From an uncultured Ruminococcus sp. (lineage in GTDB: Bacteria > Bacillota > Clostridia > Oscillospirales > CAG-272), in the NCBI GenBank assembly GCA_905202255.1, contig CAJKRH010000046.1:1-12225 (forward strand): a stretch of 12,225 nt of DNA, given 5' to 3'. Under the pieces are notes generated by a model. The model saw nothing but the letters and a program-made list of their open reading frames with translations, was not told where the DNA came from and did not search any database. Of this stretch, positions 7,045-12,225 are shown in pieces (position 1 is the stretch's first letter; each line of letters starts with the position of its first letter). A program made the position numbers and the translations under genes.

Positions 7045-7442
7045 TTTTGTCCTCCTTGTCGATTATCAAAGTTTATGCAAGTCAACTTGTCAACTGATTT
7101 TCAGTTTGTTTTTTGACCATAAAATATTGGATATCCGTAATACTCCTTTACGATGTCATGTATTTCGGTAGCAAGTTTTATAGAAGCATCTTGATAACTA
7201 ATATCGTGCCCATCCGGACAGTAAATATCATTTTCGTAGTATGCTATAACACTTTTAAAATCCATGTCGGCACATTCTTCCGGAATAGTAACTCCATGCT
7301 CTGTAATAAATTTATAGAGTTCCTCATTACTCAAAGTCGAAAGCAGAACCTTTCCTTTCGGCAGGTTGTCCGCCGTTATCCTACTGGGCTTTTCTTTTTC
7401 GCCGCAGGCGGAAAGCATAAGCACTGCCATGGCGATGACCAA
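7040..7442. repeat. 403-bp duplicated block, copy 2
   Basis: Partner of 6205-6607, 401 of 403 positions identical by eye, direct orientation. It covers most of the first lipoprotein gene, the spacer after it, and the ribosome binding site and start of the middle paralog. The high identity points to recent unequal exchange or gene conversion. Confidence 0.95.
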
Positions 7443-7472
7443 AAACAAAGCCAAAATTCTTTTGATATTCAT
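7101..7472 (-). CDS. Small lipoprotein, first gene of the operon
   Basis: A 123-residue lipoprotein (MNIKRILALFLV..., lipobox LSAC with Cys23) whose sequence from the signal core onward is identical to the third paralog. The start was set at the ATG at 7472 because AAGGAGG (7481-7487) lies eight bases before it. A longer in-frame start at 7541 would put codons through the upstream terminator hairpin and would leave the signal peptide internal. It is the first gene after the leader ORF and attenuator-like terminator, so its expression and that of the three genes after it should depend on readthrough. Function unknown; lipidation and surface location are well supported. Confidence 0.85.
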   Translation of the reverse strand: MNIKRILALFLVIAMAVLMLSACGEKEKPSRITADNLPKGKVLLSTLSNEELYKFITEHGVTIPEECADMDFKSVIAYYENDIYCPDGHDISYQDASIKLATEIHDIVKEYYGYPIFYGQKTN

Positions 7473-7497
7473 ATTAAATTCCTCCTTGAAAAAATCT

Positions 7498-7539
7498 GAA
7501 AAAGCGCATAAACCGACCGTTGCAGTCCGGCTTATGCGC
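7498..7539 (-). terminator. Intrinsic terminator between leader ORF and lipoprotein genes (candidate attenuator)
   Basis: On the minus strand a 12-bp stem (5' arm 7528-7539, 3' arm 7504-7515, one G-U pair) closes a 12-base loop and is followed by five T residues, then a second T-run before the ribosome binding site of the first lipoprotein gene. The stop codon of the leader ORF (7532-7534) lies inside the 5' arm, so a ribosome finishing the leader would keep the hairpin open. Confidence 0.78.
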
Positions 7540-7636
7540 ATACATGAATGATTTTTATCTGTCCTCTCCGAGACCGGGGGACATATCGTGCCTGCATGTG
7601 CCGTAAGCGGGATTGCACATAGGAAAAGCTACGCAT
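7532..7636 (-). CDS. Putative 34-residue Arg-rich leader peptide
   Basis: A short ORF with ATG at 7636 and TAA at 7532-7534. It has a perfect AGGAGG (7644-7649) seven bases before the ATG and lies about 48 bases after a strong promoter. The peptide starts MRSFSYVQSRLRHMQ and ends KIIHVCA. It has seven arginines, no signal peptide, and resembles nothing I know. Its stop codon is within the 5' arm of the terminator that precedes the lipoprotein genes, the arrangement of leader peptides in translation-controlled attenuation. In addition, the start region TTATGCGT (7638-7631) can pair with the same terminator arm. The good ribosome binding site argues that it is translated; it could still be a chance ORF in a leader RNA. 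Confidence 0.55.
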   Translation of the reverse strand: MRSFSYVQSRLRHMQARYVPRSRRGQIKIIHVCA

Positions 7637-7690
7637 AATGTTGCCTCCTGTCATATCTGCATGTTAAGTATTTATCATGCTTGTACCTAT

Positions 7691-7719
7691 ATTATACCAT
7701 ATTTTATGCAAAATGAAAA
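7691..7719 (-). promoter_or_regulatory. Extended -10 promoter of the leader/lipoprotein operon
   Basis: On the minus strand: TTTTCA (7714-7719), a 17-base spacer, then TGG followed by a perfect TATAAT (7691-7696). Transcription would start near 7684, giving a leader RNA of about 210 bases before the first lipoprotein gene. Confidence 0.75.
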
Positions 7720-7769
7720 TAGATCTTGCTGATTTATTTGTGAATAAATTATGAATATTCGGTAATTTC

Positions 7770-8110
7770 GCGCTCTGCGGAGCGCTTACCCCTGTCTCGG
7801 CGACGCCGACACACATGCTCCGCATATGTGTCCATTCCCCACCGGAGAAGGCTTATCAACATCATTGGTTCAGAGTGCCACATTATTTAATACTGCACTA
7901 CTTGACGAAAGACTGCCAAAGGCACAATTCAATTTTGTTTTGGAAAAAATAAAGCATTTTGCCAGCCTTCTCCTGCGGGTAGCGAAGCGGCGCGAGGGGA
8001 ATGAATGACAGCCCGAGGGCTGTCAGAACCCGAGCGTGACCGAGCCACAGCGAGAAAGGTGGCACGCGAAGCGTGACGGATGAGGAGTTTTATTTAAAGT
8101 GAAGTAACTT
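7770..8110. repeat. Structured, gene-free interspersed-repeat-like region
   Basis: The 645 bases between the leader ORF and the isomerase-like gene hold no convincing gene apart from the leader promoter and the isomerase gene's terminator. They hold stacked hairpins: GCGCTC/GAGCGC (7770-7785), an 11-bp stem at 7808-7832 with one mismatch, TGACAGCC/GGCTGTCA (8006-8025), and CACGC/GCGTG near 8061. A wider inverted repeat pairs CATTCCCC and GGAGAAGGCT (7833-7852) with AGCCTTCTCC and GGGGAATG (about 7963-8004). This nested structure resembles a small non-autonomous mobile element or intergenic repeat. The edges are not certain. Confidence 0.55.
7791..7840 (+). repeat. 50-bp repeat, copy 1 (inverted partner at window end)
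   Basis: Matches the reverse complement of 12176-12225 at 46 of 50 positions by eye. The core is an 11-bp hairpin (7808-7818 with 7822-7832) next to CGGCGACGCCG. Confidence 0.88.
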
Positions 8111-8174
8111 TTAATTTTTTTATACTTTTGAGTTGCCAAAGCGCGAGAAAAGAAAAAATTCAGTTCATCGTTTC

Positions 8175-8198
8175 AAGCAAAAAAGAACGGACGCTGTC
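8175..8198. repeat. 24-base repeat shared with 5267-5290
   Basis: The same 24 bases (AAGC, six A, GAACGGACGCTGTC) occur at 5267-5290 and here. In this copy they form the first arm, loop and start of the second arm of a terminator; in the other copy the second arm has diverged. Confidence 0.85.
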
Positions 8199-8209
8199 CG
8201 TTCTTTTTT
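8179..8209 (-). terminator. Intrinsic terminator of the isomerase-like gene
   Basis: A perfect 14-bp stem (8179-8192 with 8196-8209) with a three-base loop and a six-T run on either strand. It lies about 73 bases after the stop codon of the minus-strand isomerase-like gene. Confidence 0.88.
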
Positions 8210-8281
8210 ATGCATAAGGCGACTCCGCACACCCCCATGCCGAAGTCTCTTACACTCGGTAAGTAATATGGCGAAAACGAT

Positions 8282-9607
8282 TTATCTTTCCTTATCCTCT
8301 TCGCAGATATTCATGCTCTTGAGCCTGAAGAAATTGATGAAATCCTGTCTGTATTCGCCGAAAACAGTCACTCTGTGCCACATAGGCATCCAGTTTTCGA
8401 GGAGCGCACGGGCATTGCAGGAAGCAACGAGCTTGGAGCGGCATCCCGCATCTCCGCCGGCATTGCCTACGGAAACAGAAGAATGAATGCAAGCCCAGTT
8501 GTCAAGATTGCTCATGTTTATAGTTGTCAGCTTTTCGCCTGCGGGGAATATAACCTGAACAGAAGCGCCGAGCTGGTCTTCCGCATGGCTGCGGATATAA
8601 TAATCGCAGATTTCCGCGGACTTCACGCCGTATACCTTGCGGCAGGCAACGCAGTGCGCATAGATTATTTCATTGCTTGATGTATCTACCACAGGGTCGG
8701 AAACGAAGCCGTGTCTGCCTGTGAGATAGAGTGTGATAAGCGAAGATATCGTGGAATCGATATCGGCTTCGCAAACGCCGAGCTCGCCGTCATCTGCCAT
8801 CTGGAAATGAGAGAGGCAGGGATACATATGGCGGCTCTTGCCGTAGATGTCGTTATACGAAAGCTCGAGGCACGCTATGGTAACGGCATCGGCACCCGTA
8901 TCGCGAATCATTTTCTTGATTGCAAGATAAATCTTTGCGCTCTCTACGATATCGGAATGAGAGGGTTCAACTGTCTTGACAGCGCCGCCCGTCCATTTCT
9001 CGACATATGCAAGTGCCGCGCTCTCGTCTACCTTATCAAATTCAGCCATCAGGTCTGCGGCGGTCTTGTTTATGAATTTACAGCCGAAACGCTTCTCGGC
9101 GGCTGCTTCAACATCGTTTTCAACATCGTTCTTGACAACGAGAACGGTGGTATTTTTCAGTTTTGCATTTACTATCAGCGTGCGGGCAAGTCTCGCTATA
9201 TCGTTGAAATCGCGCGAAGCCTCGAGCGGAACGGGAAGCTTCTCGTTTCTTATCATCGGGCTTGTGCCGGAGAGTGCCGAGCCGCTTCCGCAGAAAGGTA
9301 CATCCGCAACTGCGCAGGGAATACCGTCGACGGATTTTCTCGCATAAAACTCATCGAGTCTTATCCAGTTTGTCATCAGCAGTACGAGAACGCCGCCATA
9401 GATTTTCTTGTCCTCTTCATAAGCCGCGGCGGCTTCGTCCTTGGAATTGTATTTGAATACATCAAACTCCGCATCGGGATTGTATGCGCGGACATACTGC
9501 ATTATTTTTTCTGTTTCTCTCTCGTAGCCGAAGTTGATATGAGGCCAGCCGGGAACATTCTCCTTTTTCGCCTGAACTACGACTTTTATTCTGATTTTAT
9601 CTGCCAT
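8282..9607 (-). CDS. L-fucose isomerase-like (COG2407-type) protein
   Basis: A 441-residue cytosolic protein of the fucose/arabinose isomerase-like superfamily. The C-terminal half is the clearest: GADAVTIACLELS (238-250), PCLSHFQMADDGELGVCEADIDST (263-286), TGRHGFVSDPVVDTSSN (296-312), AHCVA (317-321) and YIRSHAEDQLGASVQV (337-352), a set usual in FucI-related proteins. The N-terminal part has Rossmann-like alternation. Acidic and His residues Glu280, Asp282, Asp304, His318 and His341 are candidate metal ligands, by analogy with the Glu/Asp/His site of fucose isomerase. Members may isomerise sugars, but many of this group have no known substrate, and no kinase, aldolase or sugar transporter lies alongside. 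GGAGG is five bases before the ATG. It is a single-gene unit with its own promoter and terminator. Confidence 0.85.
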   Translation of the reverse strand: MADKIRIKVVVQAKKENVPGWPHINFGYERETEKIMQYVRAYNPDAEFDVFKYNSKDEAAAAYEEDKKIYGGVLVLLMTNWIRLDEFYARKSVDGIPCAVADVPFCGSGSALSGTSPMIRNEKLPVPLEASRDFNDIARLARTLIVNAKLKNTTVLVVKNDVENDVEAAAEKRFGCKFINKTAADLMAEFDKVDESAALAYVEKWTGGAVKTVEPSHSDIVESAKIYLAIKKMIRDTGADAVTIACLELSYNDIYGKSRHMYPCLSHFQMADDGELGVCEADIDSTISSLITLYLTGRHGFVSDPVVDTSSNEIIYAHCVACRKVYGVKSAEICDYYIRSHAEDQLGASVQVIFPAGEKLTTINMSNLDNWACIHSSVSVGNAGGDAGCRSKLVASCNARALLENWMPMWHRVTVFGEYRQDFINFFRLKSMNICEEDKER

Positions 9608-9655
9608 GTTTTCCTCCGTGTATCTGTGCTTTGCACATTGTGATTTACATATTTG

Positions 9656-9684
9656 ATTTTATCACGGAAGAAGCGATTTTTCCA
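9656..9684 (-). promoter_or_regulatory. Promoter of the isomerase-like gene
   Basis: On the minus strand: a weak -35 TGGAAA (9679-9684), a 17-base spacer, then TAAAAT (9656-9661) preceded by TG one base upstream (extended -10). The leader would be about 40 bases. Confidence 0.5.
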
Positions 9685-9722
9685 TTGAATTTTACGACAT
9701 GAAATTGTATTATTCCGTCATG

Positions 9723-9757
9723 AAAAAAATGAAGCGGCGGTTTCCCGTCGCTTCATT
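9723..9757 (-). terminator. Intrinsic terminator of the flavin-reductase/M3 peptidase unit
   Basis: On the minus strand a 13-pair stem (9745-9757 with 9728-9740) has one A-C mismatch and a GAAA loop, then a run of seven T residues. It starts 16 bases after the M3 peptidase stop codon and isolates that unit from the isomerase-like gene. Confidence 0.92.
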
Positions 9758-9773
9758 GAATTTATAATGCTGT

Positions 9774-11465
9774 TTAAATCTTGTCATGCTCCTCGAGCCA
9801 TGCGGAGACTTTTGCCGCTATTTCGCCCACGCAACCCTTTTCATATGGGAGCTTCATGCCTGCGTAGGGAACAGCCTCGGCAAATGTTTTCGTGCCGCCG
9901 AGATTTGTATATTTCATATAGCTTTCCCAAGCTGCCTTTTTATCCTCAAGCATCCTGAGCCAGAACTGGAAAGCAACCGTCTGCGCCATGCAGTAGTCTA
10001 TATAATAGAAAGGATTCATATAGATATGCGTCTGCCTCTGCCAGCCTGCGCCGCGCGAATAGAAGGGAATATCGGCGAAATCCATGTAGGGACGGTATTT
10101 CTTTTCGAGCTTCATCCATTCCTCATTGCGCTCGTCGGGCGTGAGGGAGGTATTCTCGTAAACTATATGCTGAAATTCGTCTACCATGGAGCCGTAGGGC
10201 AGAAATACGAGCGCGTCCTCGCAATGAGCAAGTTCATATTTTGCCGTATTTTTGCCGAAGAAAAGATGATGATATTCCGAGGTGAGAAATTCCATGCTCA
10301 TGGAATGAACCTCGCAACCCTCGAGTGTGGGGCTGAGATTTTCGGAAATATAGCCGTGCTTTGCCGCGATAAAGTAGGCGAAAGCATGACCTGCCTCATG
10401 AGTGAGTACATCTACATCGCCTGCGGTGCCGTTGAAATTCGAGAAGATGAACGGCGCATGGTAATCGGGAAGCTCCGTGCAGTAGCCGCCGGGTGCCTTG
10501 CCCTCCTTTGCGAGCACATCGAAAAGCTCGTTTTCAAACATGAAATCTATAAATTCCGCCGTTTCGGAAGAGAGCGCGTGATACATTTCCTTGCCTGCGG
10601 CGAGGATCTCCTCGGCTGTGCCCTCGGGTTTTGCGTTTCCGTCGGGGAAGCAGAAGCCGTCATCATAGAAATAAAGCTTATCGACACCGATTCTTGTGCG
10701 CTGGCGTTCCTTTGCGGCGCGAACAAGCGGAACTATCTCCGCCGCTATCTGCTCACGAAGACTTGCGACTTCTTTTGCTCCGTAGCAGTTTCTGCCGAGG
10801 CGGTCATAGCCGAGCTCCACAAAGCTCTTGTAGCCGAGTTTCGAGGCGATTTCGCTTCTTATTTTCACAAGTTTGTCGTAGATTTCGTCAAATTCCTTGC
10901 GGTGAGAATCAAAGCAGGCACCCTCGGCATAATAAGCTTTCTTTCTCGTCTCTCTGTCGGCACTTTCCTTATAGGGACGAAGCTTTGTCACGGGGAGCGT
11001 TTTGCCGTCTATTTCAACGGTGCAGGAAGCATATATTTTCTGATATTCGGAAACGAGCTTATTTTCCTCCTGTATCAGACCGATGACAGCGGGTGAGAAT
11101 GTCCTGCGGGCAATCTCGATTTTTCTGAAGATAAGCGAGCCGAGCTTTTCCTCCAGCTCGGGACGGAATCTGCTCTCGAGCAGAGCCGTATAGAAAGCCT
11201 GAATCTTCTCCTGAAGAAGTGGGGAAGCTTCATCCATAAATTCCTGCTCTGCCACATAAAATTCATCCTTTGTATTTGTGGAATACCGGATGTACACGAG
11301 GTTGCTCAGCGTATCGATATGCGAATAGAGCTTTTCATGCTCGCCGAAAGCCGCGAGCTGCTCTGCCGCGCTGCCTGCTTCAAGCACCTTTTTTGTTATT
11401 TTGTCATATTCCGCCGAAATCTCGGCGATATCGGGTCTCTTATAGGGCATCTCTGAAAAACGCAT
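9774..11465 (-). CDS. M3 family oligoendopeptidase (PepF-like zinc peptidase)
   Basis: A 563-residue cytosolic zinc endopeptidase of family M3, which cuts short peptides. The active site is in DVLTHEAGHAFAYF, with zinc ligands His356 and His360 and catalytic Glu357. Glu385 in EGCEVHS is 29 residues after the first His, as expected for the third zinc ligand. The downstream segment FYYIDYCMAQTVAFQFW matches the conserved substrate-binding region near the C-terminus. The length is normal for the shorter oligoendopeptidase group, and the N-terminal half is the helical lid. AAGGAGA precedes the ATG. It lies 23 bases after the flavin-reductase-like gene and is probably cotranscribed with it; a strong terminator follows. 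Together with the M42 enzyme it would take part in peptide breakdown. Confidence 0.95.
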   Translation of the reverse strand: MRFSEMPYKRPDIAEISAEYDKITKKVLEAGSAAEQLAAFGEHEKLYSHIDTLSNLVYIRYSTNTKDEFYVAEQEFMDEASPLLQEKIQAFYTALLESRFRPELEEKLGSLIFRKIEIARRTFSPAVIGLIQEENKLVSEYQKIYASCTVEIDGKTLPVTKLRPYKESADRETRKKAYYAEGACFDSHRKEFDEIYDKLVKIRSEIASKLGYKSFVELGYDRLGRNCYGAKEVASLREQIAAEIVPLVRAAKERQRTRIGVDKLYFYDDGFCFPDGNAKPEGTAEEILAAGKEMYHALSSETAEFIDFMFENELFDVLAKEGKAPGGYCTELPDYHAPFIFSNFNGTAGDVDVLTHEAGHAFAYFIAAKHGYISENLSPTLEGCEVHSMSMEFLTSEYHHLFFGKNTAKYELAHCEDALVFLPYGSMVDEFQHIVYENTSLTPDERNEEWMKLEKKYRPYMDFADIPFYSRGAGWQRQTHIYMNPFYYIDYCMAQTVAFQFWLRMLEDKKAAWESYMKYTNLGGTKTFAEAVPYAGMKLPYEKGCVGEIAAKVSAWLEEHDKI

Positions 11466-11488
11466 ATTTTTTATCTCCTTTTTTTAAT

Positions 11489-11986
11489 TTATTTTTCTTC
11501 TATTTCTTCTATCTCACAGATATACATTTTATGAAAGTCTTTTTTGGGATAGCACGCGGAAATGACGGATTTATCAATAAAATCGCACTCCGCGAGCGTT
11601 GTGGCAAAGAGTTTTTTCGCCTTTATCGTTATTCTTGCCTCATCGAAGGTGACATAACCGTCTGCGGTGCGCTTTGTCAGACCCGTTTCTGCCGCCTTGT
11701 CATAGTCTCTGCCGCTCTTGCTCCCGCAGAAATTCAGCGCGGGGCGATATTTTTCGGAGAAGAACGAGAGTGTCAGTCTGTCGCTCTGCTCGCAGAATTC
11801 ATATGTGTATCTCTGCGGGCGGACAAAGACAAAGCAGACATTCTTATTCCAGAGGAAGCCGAAGCCTCCCCAGCTTGCCGTCATCATGTTGGACGAGCCG
11901 TCCGCCTTTGCCGCAGCGACAAGCATCCAGTCTTTGCCTATGAGACGAAAAGGATTTTCGTTCCAATTTTCGGGTGAAATTTTCAT
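11489..11986 (-). CDS. Flavin reductase-like FMN-binding protein
   Basis: A 165-residue protein with the layout of the flavin-reductase-like split-barrel family: an N-terminal strand (LIGKDWMLVAAA), NMMTASWGGFGFLWNKNVCFVFVRPQRYT (residues about 33-61), which normally contacts the FMN phosphate, then a Phe-rich strand (LTLSFF) and a closing strand at the C-terminus. Small members of this family bind FMN and pass electrons from reduced nicotinamide or other donors; the partner here is unknown. GGAGG lies seven bases before the ATG. It is the first gene of a two-gene unit with the M3 peptidase, a pairing that does not by itself suggest a shared pathway. A hairpin lies just upstream of its ribosome binding site. 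Confidence 0.85.
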   Translation of the reverse strand: MKISPENWNENPFRLIGKDWMLVAAAKADGSSNMMTASWGGFGFLWNKNVCFVFVRPQRYTYEFCEQSDRLTLSFFSEKYRPALNFCGSKSGRDYDKAAETGLTKRTADGYVTFDEARITIKAKKLFATTLAECDFIDKSVISACYPKKDFHKMYICEIEEIEEK

Positions 11987-12002
11987 ATCAAAACCTCCGT
12001 TC

Positions 12003-12027
12003 CCTGCCTGAAAGCTTTCACGGCAGG
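12003..12027 (-). promoter_or_regulatory. Hairpin in the 5' UTR of the flavin-reductase-like gene
   Basis: CCTGCC/GGCAGG (12003-12008 with 12022-12027) plus TGAA/TTCA inside, with one bulged base, ends five bases before the GGAGG. It has no T-run in the gene's direction, so it is not a terminator for this unit. On the plus strand it is followed by a T-rich stretch and could weakly end convergent transcription. I found no convincing promoter between it and the window end. Confidence 0.4.
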
Positions 12028-12175
12028 CAATAATATTTTTTGTGGAAATTTTTCTGCGAAAACAAGGTGTTTTTCTATATAAGTATTGTGGGATGCGGGT
12101 TATGTGTTTTGTTTTTTATTGCTATGCTTGGGGTTTATATTGTAGGGGTCGGCGCCTACGACGACCCGCATGGTA

Positions 12176-12225
12176 GGGGAATTAACACATATGCGAAGCA
12201 TGTGTGTTGGCGTCGCCGAGACAGG
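12176..12225 (-). repeat. 50-bp repeat, copy 2, inverted and running off the window
   Basis: The reverse complement matches 7791-7840 at 46 of 50 positions by eye, including the hairpin AACACATATGC/GCATGTGTGTT (12184-12208). The element probably continues beyond the window. Beside it, at 12141-12167, TAGGGGTCGGCGCCTACGA forms two mutually exclusive small stems (GGGTCG/CGACCC or GTAGG/CCTAC), typical of short intergenic repeats. The 239 bases after the last gene otherwise show nothing definite. Confidence 0.85.

Noticed and set aside
7040..7442. CRISPR-like or satellite repeat array
   Set aside because: Only two long copies exist, they contain genes, and there are no regular short repeats or spacers anywhere in the window.
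7473..7541. N-terminal extension of the first lipoprotein to an ATG at 7541
   Set aside because: It would pass through the terminator hairpin and ribosome binding site and would bury the signal peptide. The ATG at 7472 has an ideal AAGGAGG.
7470..7700. T-box or other tRNA-sensing leader before the lipoprotein operon
   Set aside because: The leader is about 210 bases and I saw no T-box consensus bulge; the cargo is not amino-acid metabolism. A leader-ORF attenuator explains the features better.
7826..8008. Plus-strand 60-codon frame in the intergenic region
   Set aside because: It runs through the hairpins and inverted repeats of the repeat-like region and has no good ribosome binding site; such frames are common false calls inside interspersed repeats.
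8711..9643. Plus-strand open frame of 310 codons opposite the isomerase-like gene
   Set aside because: No ribosome binding site or promoter, and the opposite strand carries a complete family-typical protein.
9786..11096. Plus-strand open frame of 436 codons opposite the M3 peptidase gene
   Set aside because: Shadow of the M3 peptidase, whose zinc motif, length and ribosome binding site are all convincing.

Overview
The window looks like a chromosomal piece of an anaerobic, gut-type Firmicute (class Clostridia, probably an Oscillospiraceae/Ruminococcaceae-like lineage). The grounds are the strong AGGAGG ribosome binding sites before almost every gene, sigma-A promoters with extended -10 elements, T-rich intrinsic terminators, and the protein families present (YugP-type zinc peptidase, DUF2238, DUF1538, M42 and M3 peptidases, small lipoproteins). 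This placement is inferred; no rRNA or other marker gene is present.

Layout. (1) Positions 1-3910, minus strand, are one apparent operon. In transcription order it has a DUF1538 two-repeat membrane protein (TTG start), a protein with two P-II-like halves, a DUF2238/YjdF-like membrane protein and a YugP-like membrane zinc peptidase cut by the window edge. Two stacked candidate promoters with twin 13-bp motifs lie upstream. (2) Positions 4161-5259, plus strand: a single M42 aminopeptidase gene with a very good promoter. A perfect 16-bp bidirectional terminator separates it from the next unit. (3) Positions 5406-7719, minus strand: a cluster, apparently AT-richer, of three small homologous lipoproteins and a secreted Cys/His protein. 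It is read from a strong promoter through a 34-codon leader ORF and an intrinsic terminator placed directly before the first lipoprotein gene. Two of the lipoprotein genes lie in a 403-bp duplication with only two differences. (4) Positions 7720-8178: no gene; structured, repeat-like DNA. (5) Positions 8179-9684, minus strand: a monocistronic fucose-isomerase-like gene with its own promoter and terminator. (6) Positions 9723-11986, minus strand: a two-gene unit, flavin-reductase-like protein then M3 oligoendopeptidase, closed by a good terminator. (7) Positions 11987-12225: no gene; a 5' UTR hairpin and an inverted copy of the repeat found at 7791.

Most genes are ordinary housekeeping or accessory genes. 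The two parts most worth attention are the lipoprotein operon, where the leader ORF's stop codon sits inside the 5' arm of a terminator and its start region can pair with that same arm, and the DUF1538/tandem P-II-like pair, which looks like an uncharacterised membrane protein with its own regulator. All motif and identity statements were made by reading the sequence; no database search or folding calculation was run.
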